From Gemmatimonadales bacterium (GTDB lineage Bacteria > Gemmatimonadota > Gemmatimonadetes > Gemmatimonadales > GWC2-71-9): a DNA stretch of 21,634 nt. The notes under the pieces are model-generated. The model saw only the letters and a program-made list of their open reading frames with translations, was not told the origin of the DNA and made no database searches. Positions 7,532 to 15,665 of this stretch are shown here, piece after piece (position 1 is the stretch's first letter; the number at the start of each line of letters is the position of its first letter). The translations under genes were made by a program, and so were the position numbers. Location of the stretch: positions 1 through 21,634 of the forward strand of contig JAICPP010000028.1 of NCBI GenBank assembly GCA_025929805.1, written 5' to 3'.

Positions 7532-8364
7532 TAGTGCAACCGTTCTACCAGTCCGTGGACGAGGCGGGTGAGCGATGGCTCAGCCCGGCGCGCAGTGTCG
7601 ATGATGCGGGCGAGGTCGGCCGCCTCCAACGCGTCGGGGAGACACTGATCGGTAATAATGGAGATCCCGACGGCTCTCATCCCGGCATGGGCCGCCACGA
7701 TTACCTCAGGCACAGTCGACATCCCAACCACATCGGCGCCGATGTTCCGAAGCATCCGATATTCGGCTCGGGTCTCGAGGTTCGGTCCGGGTACCGCCAC
7801 GTACACGCCTTCTCGGAGGGTGATGCCCAGCTCCAGAGCGACTGCACGAGCGATGGCCCGGAGCTCCGGGTCATAGGGTGCCGACATGTCAGGAAACCGA
7901 GGCCCCAGTCGCTCGTCGTTCAAACCGATCAGCGGGTTGTCCCCCAGGAGATTGATATGATCGCTGAGGAGCACCAGTTCGCCCGGCTTCCATAACGGAT
8001 TCATGCCACCGCACGCGTTCGACACGATCAGCACCCGCGCTCCGAGCGCATGCATCACGCGCACCGGAAAAGTTACGGCGTCCAGTCCATACCCCTCGTA
8101 GCGGTGAAATCGCCCTTGCATCGCGACCACGCGCTTGCCCGCCAAGCGTCCCAGCAAGAGCCTGCCGGCATGACTCTCTACGGTGGAGAGCGGAAACCCC
8201 GGAATCGTCTCGTAGGGGACCGAGGCCTCGGTGGTGATCTGGTCGGCCAGGCCGCCGAGCCCGGTACCGAGGATGATTCCGACCTCAGGCTGCAAAGCAA
8301 CGGAATCGCGCACCGCATCCGTTGCGGCCTCGATCCTTTCGTACAGTGAAGCGGCCACCGTCAC
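7531..8364 (-). CDS. Purine nucleoside phosphorylase, trimeric (PNP/MTAP superfamily)
   Basis: Phosphorolyses purine (deoxy)nucleosides to base and (deoxy)ribose-1-phosphate for salvage. The 277-residue length and motifs fit the trimeric family: GIILGTGLGG (phosphate loop), ESHAGRL with His65, MQGRFHRYEGY, SNACGG, SDHINL, VPGPNLETRAEY with base-contacting Glu197, and VGMSTVPEVIVAAH. At the second base-contacting position, where human PNP has Asn243, this protein has Asp239 (SIITDQ). That is also the residue in methylthioadenosine phosphorylases, so adenine nucleosides or MTA are possible substrates. The start is GTG at 8362-8364 in a GTGA overlap with divIVA; the stop overlaps the ileS start. 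It is an insertion relative to the divIVA-ileS order of Bacillus. Functionally it pairs with the hypoxanthine phosphoribosyltransferase at 15111. Confidence 0.94.
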   Translation of the reverse strand: MTVAASLYERIEAATDAVRDSVALQPEVGIILGTGLGGLADQITTEASVPYETIPGFPLSTVESHAGRLLLGRLAGKRVVAMQGRFHRYEGYGLDAVTFPVRVMHALGARVLIVSNACGGMNPLWKPGELVLLSDHINLLGDNPLIGLNDERLGPRFPDMSAPYDPELRAIARAVALELGITLREGVYVAVPGPNLETRAEYRMLRNIGADVVGMSTVPEVIVAAHAGMRAVGISIITDQCLPDALEAADLARIIDTARRAEPSLTRLVHGLVERLH

Positions 8365-8879
8365 CGCTGCCGTCCCGGCAGGGTTTCATCGGCCGGCTCT
8401 GCCTCCGGGCGTACCCGCCGCTGGAGACCATCCACTTCGCCAAGATGCCGCTCCAACAGCGTACGGAAGCTCGCCACGTAGGCCGTGAACTGTCGCGCTA
8501 CGCCGTCGGCGCGTTCCCGGACGATTGCCTCCTCCTGACGCGCTCGTTCCAGGATCCGCTCGGCTTCGGCCCGGGCCTCCCGCAACACCAGCTCCGCCTC
8601 GCGCTCCGCCTGTTCGCGGCTATCCACCCTGAGCTGCTGGGCGGCGACCAATGCCTCATTCATAGCACGCTCTCGATCGCGAAAGGCGCGGAGCTGGTCC
8701 TGAAGACCGCGAAGCCGCTCTTCATGCTGGGCCCGGTCGCGGAGCAGTCGCTCCAGCTCTTCGGAGATCGCCAGCTTGAACTCGTCCACCTGGGCTCGAT
8801 CGTATCCGCGGACGGCGCGGCCGAACTCCTGGGACCGGACGTCCAACGGCGTCAGATGAAACGCGTGATCGTCGCTCAT
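8361..8879 (-). CDS. divIVA: DivIVA-family polar/septal coiled-coil protein
   Basis: 172 residues. The N-terminal membrane-binding DivIVA domain is recognisable (HLTPLDVRSQEFGRAVRGYD, then RAQVDEF). The rest (about 35-150) is long charged coiled coil rich in Glu, Arg and Ala, followed by a short Pro-containing tail. DivIVA proteins bind curved membrane at poles or septa and recruit division or growth machinery. The neighbours agree: yggS (ylmE in Bacillus) upstream and ileS downstream, as in the Bacillus ylm-divIVA-ileS cluster, although sepF, ylmG and ylmH are not here. ATG at 8877-8879 overlaps the yggS stop as ATGA. The exact cell-biological role in a Gram-negative-type envelope is not known to me. 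Confidence 0.92.
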   Translation of the reverse strand: MSDDHAFHLTPLDVRSQEFGRAVRGYDRAQVDEFKLAISEELERLLRDRAQHEERLRGLQDQLRAFRDRERAMNEALVAAQQLRVDSREQAEREAELVLREARAEAERILERARQEEAIVRERADGVARQFTAYVASFRTLLERHLGEVDGLQRRVRPEAEPADETLPGRQR

Positions 8880-9562
8880 GTATGCCGCTCTCCGAACAGG
8901 ACGGTGCCCAGCCGAATCATCGTGGCCCCTTCTTCCACTGCGGCGGGATAATCACCCGACATGCCCATGGAGAGCTCATCGAGTGGGTGTCCCGAACGTC
9001 CCGCCGCATCCCGGAGCTCCCGAAGCAGGCTGAATGCGCGGTGCTGCTCCCTGGTGTCTTCCGTAAGGGCGCTCATGGTCATCAGCCCTCGGACCTGAAG
9101 CCGCTCCAGCGCCCGAAGCTGGTCCAGCAAATCAGGCAGGGACTCGGGTGCGATCCCGCCTTTCTGGGGCTCGCCGGAGCAGTTGACCTGCACCAGCACC
9201 GGCTGTCTCGTTCCGGGCAGCATCCGACGGTCCAGTTCGGCCGCGAGATCGCCCCGATCGATCGAGTGAACCAGAGCAAAGCGACCGGCGACGTGGCGCG
9301 CCTTGTTCCGCTGCAGAGTGCCGACCAGGTGCCAGTCGACCGGTAGATCCGATAGGACCTCCTGCTTCTGCAACGCTTCCTGGACTCGATTCTCCCCGAT
9401 GTCGCGAATGCCTGCCGCGAGAGCCGCCCGCACAGCGTCGGGCCCGTGCGTCTTGGTGACAGCCACGATCCGCACCGGATGGCGCCACCCTCCCGCCGCC
9501 TGGCTTCGGGCCACCGTTTCACGCACACCCAAAAGCCGGGCCGGAAGGCCTGGGAAATCCAT
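8876..9562 (-). CDS. yggS: PLP-homeostasis protein YggS/YlmE/PROSC family
   Basis: 228-residue alanine-racemase-like TIM-barrel protein that binds pyridoxal phosphate and helps keep free PLP and amino-acid pools in balance; it has no known catalytic activity. The PLP lysine is Lys37 in VAVTKTHG. Further signatures are GENRVQEAL, WHLVGTLQRNKAR, QVNCSGEPQKGG, and MGMSGDYPAAVEEGATMIRLGTVLFG, which supplies the phosphate-binding residues. It heads the divIVA-ileS-lspA block, as ylmE does in Bacillus. A short AGAGGG lies 2 bp before the ATG at 9560-9562, which is closer than ideal. Confidence 0.96.
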   Translation of the reverse strand: MDFPGLPARLLGVRETVARSQAAGGWRHPVRIVAVTKTHGPDAVRAALAAGIRDIGENRVQEALQKQEVLSDLPVDWHLVGTLQRNKARHVAGRFALVHSIDRGDLAAELDRRMLPGTRQPVLVQVNCSGEPQKGGIAPESLPDLLDQLRALERLQVRGLMTMSALTEDTREQHRAFSLLRELRDAAGRSGHPLDELSMGMSGDYPAAVEEGATMIRLGTVLFGERHT

Positions 9563-9587
9563 AACCCTCTAATTTACCGGGGGATGG

Positions 9588-9607
9588 TCCCGTATTGAAG
9601 CACGGGA
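9588..9607. other. Small hairpin in the gap between the two gene blocks
   Basis: In the 51 bp gap (9563-9613) TCCCGT at 9588-9593 is the exact reverse complement of ACGGGA at 9602-9607, with an 8 nt loop. There is no following T-run on the minus strand, so it does not look like an intrinsic terminator. It may be an attenuator, an RNA-stability element, or nothing. Without a terminator the two blocks may be one transcription unit. Confidence 0.3.
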
Positions 9608-9613
9608 ACGGCC

Positions 9614-11950
9614 TTACTCTCCTAGGCTATCGAGGCCACGAACGCGCAGCTCGGCCAGGGTGGTCCGGAGTGCCGGGTTGGGGGTGAGCTGCATGGCGCG
9701 ATCCAGAGCGCGGATCATCTTGTCATGCTGTCCCCGGGCACTGTAGGCATAGGCGAGCTGGGTAAAAGGAAGTGAAAGTGTGGATGCAATGCTCGCGCTC
9801 GTGCTCTCCAGCTTGGTCACGTCGCCTTCCAGCAGTTCGCCGTAGCGGTAGGTATCCCAGACCAACCGTTCCGTGGTTGGGATATCGAGCGGTGCTCCAG
9901 CCAAACGTCTGGAATCGAGGGCTGGGGAGGTGGTATCGGGCCGCGCGGGCCGAAGCGCGAAACCCAGCCCCTGCTGCACGACGTATTCGCCCAGACCGCC
10001 AAACTCGCGGCCGGTGGTAATGGCCCACACGATGGGCCTCCGCCCTACGTTCTGCTGAACCACGCTGAGTGTCAGAATGTCATTGGGCAGCAGGAAACTT
10101 CCCGCCTCGAGCGTGCGGCTGAGGGGACCCAGCGTGACGCGTTGGTCCTGGGGAACGACGTATCCCTGCATGGCGCTCGCGATCATCGAATCAGACATGG
10201 GGTGGAGTGGCTCGGTCGGGCGAGGGCTTACGGCACCCTGCCAGATCGGGGGCAGCGTCTTCCGGTCGACCGGGCGGAGCGGATAGTCGCGCAGCTGGCG
10301 CATGTACCAATCCGTATTGGCCAGTGCGAGACAGATAACGGTCACGTCCTGCCGGGTGCCGGCTACCTCCTGGGCCCACCAGAGGGGAAAGGTGTCGTTG
10401 TCACCGTAGGTGAACAGAACCCCGTACGGAGGCACCGTGTTCAGCAGGTTATACGCGAAATCAGCCGCTAGGCGGGAATCGGGGCCGTGGCGCCGCGATG
10501 CAGCTGTCCAATTCAGCGCAATGGGGAGAATCGCGAGTAGGAGCGCAGCCGGAGCGAGCCGCCGGCTCGTCCCGGGGCGGCGCCCCAAGCCGCGGACGAC
10601 GGTGACGAGACCAATACCAGCCCAGATTCCCCACACGATGAAGCTGACCACAAAGAAGTAGTCTCGCTCCCGCACCTCGTGGGCGGCGGCCATTGGGTAG
10701 GTGTTGAACCAGCGGCCGAATCCCGGCTTGAAGTTCATGTAGATGACCAGACCTGGCCCGGTCACCAGAAACAGAAGCAGTATGAGCCACCACGCCGCCC
10801 GGTCGGCGCGGCGTTGGGCCAACGACCCCCGAACTCCAAGTGCGAGATAGACCAGTGCCAGCGCGAGCTGTGCCCAGGCGGCAACGGATTTGGCCCACTG
10901 CCAGGTGAAGTACACCAGATAATCGGCCAGCTGAATGCCGAGTATCGCGAGCGTTCGACCCGGATTATCGGGCCCGTGCGCGACAGTAGGATCGTCCAAC
11001 GGGGTCCGCGGCGGGTATTGAGCCCGCCGGATGACCGCCAGCAGCGCCTCGAACGTTGCCGGTGCCGCCTCATTGATCGGTGGACTCTGAGCCGACCGGA
11101 TATACAGGTAGAGGTAGGGTGTAATGCCGATCGCCGCGATGCAGAGGGCGAGCAGCGCGAACATACCAGCCCCTCCAGTGGCGGCGTAGCCGGCCGCAGT
11201 GAGGAAACAGACACCGCCGACGACGACCAGGCCGGTGCTTCCCAATCCGGTTCCGATCAGCAGGGCCCACACGCCGGCGAGTACGGCCACCTGACCCCAC
11301 TCCCGTCGCCTCTGGATCGGATCCGGAGCCGGCGCACTTCGAAGTGTGCTTACCATGAACATGATGATCGCGGGACCGACGAGCAGAGCCAGCAGATGAT
11401 TGCCGATAGACATTCCCGCCAGGTACACAATCAGCAGGAGCACGCGCGATGCATGGCTGCCGGCCCGATCGCGGCGCCACACATGAGCCAGCCAGCTCAT
11501 GGCCGCAATGGTGAACGTGGCGACGGCGTACACTTCGGTCTCGTTGGAGTTCTGCCAATTGGTGAAGGTGAAGGCTCCCAACAGGGCCGCGGCGGCACTG
11601 CCGCCGAGCCGGAGGATCCGGGCTTTTTCGGCTTCGAGATCTGTCGTCACGGCCCGGATTGATTCGTGAGCGACCAGAAAAAAGCACCCGGCGGCCAGCG
11701 CGCTCAGCAGGGCGCTGAGCAGATTGGTTCGAAAGGCGTACTCGCCGAAGGGGAAGATCAGCCCCCAGACGTGGGCGATCATGACGAACAGGGGAGTCCC
11801 CGGAGGGTGAGGGATGCCCAGGGTCTTGGCCGCGGCGATGAATTCGCCCGCATCCCAGAAGGTCACGGTCGGGGCCAGGGTGAGCACATAGACCAGCAGC
11901 ACTACCGCGGCGGCTCCCAGCGCTGCCAGATAGGGAGGACGGGTGGGCAC
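9614..11950 (-). CDS. DUF2723 multi-spanning membrane protein, putative GT-C glycosyltransferase
   Basis: 778 residues. The N-terminal part has the DUF2723 signature: a first membrane segment (about 8-27), then TVTFWDAGEFIAAAKTLG with Asp33 and Glu36 in the first periplasmic loop, followed by PHPPGTPLF. At least ten hydrophobic segments fill the first ~480 residues. The acidic DxxE pair in that loop is what GT-C polyprenol-phosphate-sugar transferases use, and members of this family have been proposed as protein O-mannosyltransferases. A soluble part follows (from about 490) with YGDNDTFPLWWAQEV, and the last ~60 residues look like a TPR pair (AYSARGQHDKMIRALDRAM). Substrate and sugar are unknown. 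The start is GTG at 11948-11950, overlapping the folP stop by one base (TAGTG). It is the last gene of the tilS-led block. Confidence 0.9.
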   Translation of the reverse strand: MPTRPPYLAALGAAAVVLLVYVLTLAPTVTFWDAGEFIAAAKTLGIPHPPGTPLFVMIAHVWGLIFPFGEYAFRTNLLSALLSALAAGCFFLVAHESIRAVTTDLEAEKARILRLGGSAAAALLGAFTFTNWQNSNETEVYAVATFTIAAMSWLAHVWRRDRAGSHASRVLLLIVYLAGMSIGNHLLALLVGPAIIMFMVSTLRSAPAPDPIQRRREWGQVAVLAGVWALLIGTGLGSTGLVVVGGVCFLTAAGYAATGGAGMFALLALCIAAIGITPYLYLYIRSAQSPPINEAAPATFEALLAVIRRAQYPPRTPLDDPTVAHGPDNPGRTLAILGIQLADYLVYFTWQWAKSVAAWAQLALALVYLALGVRGSLAQRRADRAAWWLILLLFLVTGPGLVIYMNFKPGFGRWFNTYPMAAAHEVRERDYFFVVSFIVWGIWAGIGLVTVVRGLGRRPGTSRRLAPAALLLAILPIALNWTAASRRHGPDSRLAADFAYNLLNTVPPYGVLFTYGDNDTFPLWWAQEVAGTRQDVTVICLALANTDWYMRQLRDYPLRPVDRKTLPPIWQGAVSPRPTEPLHPMSDSMIASAMQGYVVPQDQRVTLGPLSRTLEAGSFLLPNDILTLSVVQQNVGRRPIVWAITTGREFGGLGEYVVQQGLGFALRPARPDTTSPALDSRRLAGAPLDIPTTERLVWDTYRYGELLEGDVTKLESTSASIASTLSLPFTQLAYAYSARGQHDKMIRALDRAMQLTPNPALRTTLAELRVRGLDSLGE

Positions 11951-13125
11951 TACGGAAACTCGGCGAGGGCGTGAGCCAATGCGAGCGACTCGCGGGCCGC
12001 TGCTACCGAGTGGACTCGGAAGAGCCGGGCGCCGCGACCATACGCCAGAGCGCAGGCCGTAGCGGTAGCCCGGTCCCGGTCCTCCGGCTCCAATCCAGTC
12101 ACGGCACCCAGAAAACGTTTTCGCGATGGACCGACCAGAACCGGCCGGCCCAATGCCCGCAGGGACGCGAGTTGGTCCAGAAGCAGGATGTTCTGTTCCA
12201 CCGTCTTGCCGAATCCAAAGCCCGGATCGATCACCACGGCGTCCGGGCTCACCCCGCCCTTGCCGGCTCGGTCTAGTGCCTCGCGAAGCTCGCGCAGCAC
12301 TCCCCCCACGACGTCTCCCCCATAGTCCGCATGCTGGTATGAGGCCAGCTCGAGGATCGAGCCCCGGGAGTGCATCAAAATCAGGCCCGCCCCCGCGGCT
12401 GCCACTACACCGGCCATGTCCGGATCCAGTCGGAGGCCAGACACATCGTTGACGATGGCGGCTCCGGCCGAGAGGGCCGCCCGAGCCACCGCAGCCTTCA
12501 CGGTGTCCACCGAGATGATCAGATCCGGGTTCCTGCGAAGCAGCGACTCGATGACCGGCAACACCCGGCGCAGCTCCTCGTCCTGGGGAACGTCCGATGC
12601 CCGGCCCGGGCGAGTGGACTCGCCCCCTATGTCCACGATGTTCGCGCCTTCCCGTATCATGGCTTCGGCCTGCTGCACCGCCGCTTCCACTCCAGCGAAG
12701 CGGCCGCCGTCACTGAAGCTGTCGGGAGTGACGTTGAGGATGCCCAGAATGACGGGCCGGTCGAGCAGGACAGTGCCGCGCCCGGTCTGCCACGTTGTGG
12801 CCGGCTCGGCAGGAAGGTTGAGCCCGATGCTAACCGCGATCTCGGCCAGGGGCTGCGGAATGCTCCAGGGGCGGGCCAGGGCGCTCAGCCGGGATCGGCT
12901 ACCACACAGGATGGCCCAGGACTCCCCGGTGAGAATCTCCAGTCCCAGGCTGCCAGCAAAAGGGACCAGGGCTTCGATCGCTCCCTGGTCCAGTCCGGTC
13001 AAATGGAATGCGGTAGTCTCGATTCCTACGGCGGCGGTATCCGCCAGCGCCTCATCCCAACCATGTGAACGCAGCGCCTCACGGACCGCTCGAGAGGAAT
13101 GAACCGCCAGCGGTGTGACATTCAC
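11950..13125 (-). CDS. folP: Dihydropteroate synthase with N-terminal extension
   Basis: Condenses 6-hydroxymethyl-dihydropterin diphosphate with p-aminobenzoate in folate synthesis; it is the sulfonamide target. The TIM-barrel domain (about 122-391) shows GILNVTPDSFSDGGRF, IVDIGGESTRPG, ISVDTVKA, AIVNDVSGL, LILMHSRG, VIDPGFGFGKT and LVGPSRKRFLG. The final barrel motif reads RVHSV rather than the usual RVHDV. The ~120 residues before the barrel are an additional domain that E. coli FolP lacks; similar extensions occur in some deltaproteobacterial DHPS (from memory). The start is GTG at 13123-13125 in a GTGA overlap with ftsH. The neighbours tilS, hpt and ftsH recall the Bacillus tilS-hprT-ftsH...sul region. 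Assignment is secure; the role of the extension is unknown. Confidence 0.96.
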   Translation of the reverse strand: MNVTPLAVHSSRAVREALRSHGWDEALADTAAVGIETTAFHLTGLDQGAIEALVPFAGSLGLEILTGESWAILCGSRSRLSALARPWSIPQPLAEIAVSIGLNLPAEPATTWQTGRGTVLLDRPVILGILNVTPDSFSDGGRFAGVEAAVQQAEAMIREGANIVDIGGESTRPGRASDVPQDEELRRVLPVIESLLRRNPDLIISVDTVKAAVARAALSAGAAIVNDVSGLRLDPDMAGVVAAAGAGLILMHSRGSILELASYQHADYGGDVVGGVLRELREALDRAGKGGVSPDAVVIDPGFGFGKTVEQNILLLDQLASLRALGRPVLVGPSRKRFLGAVTGLEPEDRDRATATACALAYGRGARLFRVHSVAAARESLALAHALAEFP

Positions 13126-15110
13126 GCTCCGGCTGGTTCGGCCGGTGGCGTTCCCAGAATTGGCGCGCGAGCCGGCGTAGCACCCGGTTTCGCTGGAGCG
13201 TTGGTGGGAGCCGCAGCAGGCTCTGCCGGCGTCAGGCTGCGCGGCGGCAGGGGCTGGTTCTTCACCAGCCGATCCAGATCCTCCCGGTCGATGGTCTCCC
13301 GATCGAGCAGTGCCTGAGCTATGCGGTCGAGCAGCTCGCGGTTCTCGTTCAGGATGGCGCTGGCGCGGGAGTAGGCCTCATCGACCAAACGCTTGACCTC
13401 GTCATCCACCATCTGGGCGGTTCGTTCCGAGATCTCGCGACGTTGGGCGAACTCTCGTCCCAGGAATATCTCCTGCTCCTTGTCGCCCACGGCCAGCGGT
13501 CCGATCAACTCACTCATGCCGAATTGGGTGACCATGCGGCGAGCCAGACCAGTGGCGCGCTCGATATCGTTCCCCGCCCCGGTGGTGACCTTATCTGCCC
13601 CGAAGACGATTTCTTCGGCAACCCGGCCCCCGAAGAACATGGCGAGACTCCCGATCAGCCAATCCTTGGTGTAGTTGTGCCGATCGACTTCAGGCAGCGA
13701 GGCGGTGAGTCCGAGTGCCCGGCCTCGCGGCACGATGGTGACTTTATGGATCGGGTCACTGCCGGGGATCTTGATGGCTACGATCGCGTGACCTGCTTCG
13801 TGGTACGCCGTCAACGTGCGTTCGGCTTCGGTGAGCACCAGACTCCGGCGCTCGACACCGAGCATCACCTTGTCCTTGGCGTCCTCGAAGTCCGACATAT
13901 CGACCAGCGTCTTGTTCCGCCGCGCCGCCAATACTGCCGCCTCGTTTACCAGGTTGGCGAGATCGGCGCCAGCCATGCCCGGCGTACCCTTGGCCACGGT
14001 ATCGAGGCGTACGTCCGAGGCGAGCGGGATCTTCCGAGTGTGAACCCGCAAGATCCCTTCCCGGCCACGCACGTCCGGCGCATCGACCACGATCTGACGG
14101 TCGAAGCGTCCCGGCCGCAGGAGTGCAGGGTCGAGCACGTCCGGGCGGTTGGTCGCGGCGATCAGAATGACCCCGTCGTTCGACTCGAAGCCATCCATCT
14201 CGACCAGCAGCTGGTTGAGGGTCTGCTCCCGCTCGTCGTGACCTCCGCCCAGGCCGGCGCCCCGATGGCGTCCGACCGCGTCGATCTCGTCAATGAAGAT
14301 GATACAGGGCGCGTGAGACTTACCCTGCTCGAAGAGGTCGCGCACCCGGCTCGCACCCACGCCGACGAACATCTCCACGAAATCGGAGCCCGACATAGAG
14401 AAAAACGGGCGTCCGGCCTCACCCGCCACCGCCTTGGCCAGCAGCGTCTTGCCGGTACCCGGCGGGCCAACCAGCAAGGCGCCCTTCGGCAGTCGCCCAC
14501 CCAGCCGGGTGAATTTCTGGGGATCCTTCAGGAACTCGATGATCTCCTGCAACTCGACCTTGGCCTCATCGGCTCCTGCCACATCGGCGAACGTCACTTT
14601 GGGGGTATCGCCGGCCAGGAGCTTGGCCTTGGACTTTCCGAAGGCAAACGCCCGGCTGCCGCCGGCCTGAAGCTGACGCAGGAGGAAGAACCACAGCCCT
14701 AAGATGACGATCCAGGGTAGCGCGGCGATGATGATCGCGGTGATACCGCCCTTGGGCTCCTTGGCCAGGATGGGGACGTTGGCGTCCTCCAGCCGCTTGA
14801 TGAACACCTCGCTGTTGGCTACCGGCAGCAGCACCTGAAAGCTCTTGGCGCTCCGGCCGTCCTGGGTCACCGGGCTGCGGAAGTCGCCCTCCAGCCGCTT
14901 GCCATCGAATACCTCGACCCGAGCGACATTGCCTTGATCGAGCTGCTTGCTGAACTCGGTGTAGGAGAACTCCTGGGTCGGATTGCGCTGCCGGCTCATC
15001 ATCTGGAAGAGGGCGAGCGCCAACAAGCCCACCAGCAGCCAGAGGGCCAGGTTCTTACTCAAGTTCCCCCAGTTGGTGCGAGGGGGCCGGTTAGGAAGTC
15101 GGTCTGCCAT
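13122..15110 (-). CDS. ftsH: ATP-dependent membrane zinc metalloprotease FtsH
   Basis: Hexameric inner-membrane AAA+ protease for damaged membrane proteins and regulatory targets. The 662 residues comprise membrane segments at about 20-38 and 122-144 flanking a periplasmic domain, then the AAA domain with Walker A GPPGTGKT (215-222), Walker B IIFIDEIDAVG, the pore motif MFVG, and arginine fingers in LLRPGRFDR. The M41 protease domain follows with HEAGH (437-441) and the distant acidic ligand in TTGAGNDIERAT. The C-terminal ~45 residues are a Pro/Ala-rich tail, probably unstructured. ATG follows the hpt stop directly (TAA then ATG, 0 bp). The hpt-ftsH pair is widely conserved. Confidence 0.98.
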   Translation of the reverse strand: MADRLPNRPPRTNWGNLSKNLALWLLVGLLALALFQMMSRQRNPTQEFSYTEFSKQLDQGNVARVEVFDGKRLEGDFRSPVTQDGRSAKSFQVLLPVANSEVFIKRLEDANVPILAKEPKGGITAIIIAALPWIVILGLWFFLLRQLQAGGSRAFAFGKSKAKLLAGDTPKVTFADVAGADEAKVELQEIIEFLKDPQKFTRLGGRLPKGALLVGPPGTGKTLLAKAVAGEAGRPFFSMSGSDFVEMFVGVGASRVRDLFEQGKSHAPCIIFIDEIDAVGRHRGAGLGGGHDEREQTLNQLLVEMDGFESNDGVILIAATNRPDVLDPALLRPGRFDRQIVVDAPDVRGREGILRVHTRKIPLASDVRLDTVAKGTPGMAGADLANLVNEAAVLAARRNKTLVDMSDFEDAKDKVMLGVERRSLVLTEAERTLTAYHEAGHAIVAIKIPGSDPIHKVTIVPRGRALGLTASLPEVDRHNYTKDWLIGSLAMFFGGRVAEEIVFGADKVTTGAGNDIERATGLARRMVTQFGMSELIGPLAVGDKEQEIFLGREFAQRREISERTAQMVDDEVKRLVDEAYSRASAILNENRELLDRIAQALLDRETIDREDLDRLVKNQPLPPRSLTPAEPAAAPTNAPAKPGATPARAPILGTPPAEPAGA

Positions 15111-15665
15111 TTATTCCAAGTCCGCGATGAACGGGAGATGACGAAAGTCTTCGGCGTGATCGAGCCCATAGCCGACCAGAAATGCCGGTGGAGCCCGGAA
15201 GCCCACGAATCGGAGCTCCGGGCGTGGCTCGGACGCCAACTGTTTGTCGAGGAGCGCGCAGATGGCCAGACTCTTTGGCCGCCGCCCGCCCAGCAGCGCC
15301 ATTAGGCGCTGGAGCGTCTTGCCCGTATCAATAATATCCTCAACCAGGAGGATATGTTTGCCCTCCAGCTCGGTTTCCGGATCGTACAGCAGCCGGACCG
15401 TGCCACTGGAGACCTTGCCGTCTCCATAGGAGCTGGCCACGAGGAAGTCCACCTGAATCGGCCGCTCGATCGTTCGAACCAGGTCGCTCAGGAAAATGAA
15501 GCTGCCCTTGAGCAGGCCGAGGATGAGCAGCTGGCCATCGGGGTAGGCCTGGGTAATCTCGTCACCCAGTGCCTGGACTCGGGCGGCAATAGTCGCCTCG
15601 TCGAATACGATCGATTTTACCGGACGTCCACCGGTGCGGCGCAATACCTCAGGCGTACTCAGCAT
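15111..15665 (-). CDS. hpt: Hypoxanthine phosphoribosyltransferase
   Basis: Converts hypoxanthine and probably guanine plus PRPP to IMP/GMP in purine salvage. The 184-residue protein shows the type I PRTase fold: ILGLLKGSFIFLSDL (about 48-62), the flexible-loop start ASSYGDG (77-83), the PRPP-binding signature LLVEDIIDTGKT (106-117), and the purine-side stretch FVGFRAPPAFLVGYGLD. ATG at 15663-15665 overlaps tilS by 17 bp, with GGAGG 12 bp upstream inside tilS. The phosphorylase at 7531 can supply its substrate. The neighbours tilS and ftsH match the common tilS-hpt-ftsH arrangement. Confidence 0.96.
   Translation of the reverse strand: MLSTPEVLRRTGGRPVKSIVFDEATIAARVQALGDEITQAYPDGQLLILGLLKGSFIFLSDLVRTIERPIQVDFLVASSYGDGKVSSGTVRLLYDPETELEGKHILLVEDIIDTGKTLQRLMALLGGRRPKSLAICALLDKQLASEPRPELRFVGFRAPPAFLVGYGLDHAEDFRHLPFIADLE

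Noticed and set aside
9571..9599. Candidate promoter for yggS (TTCAAT, 17 bp, TAAATT on the minus strand)
   Set aside because: The hexamers match the consensus at only 3 and 4 of 6 positions, and the implied start lies 1 to 2 nt before the ATG, which would remove the AGAGGG ribosome binding site.
13443..14702. 419-codon open frame on the plus strand opposite ftsH
   Set aside because: It mirrors the conserved AAA domain of ftsH codon by codon and shows no recognisable domain or ribosome binding site.
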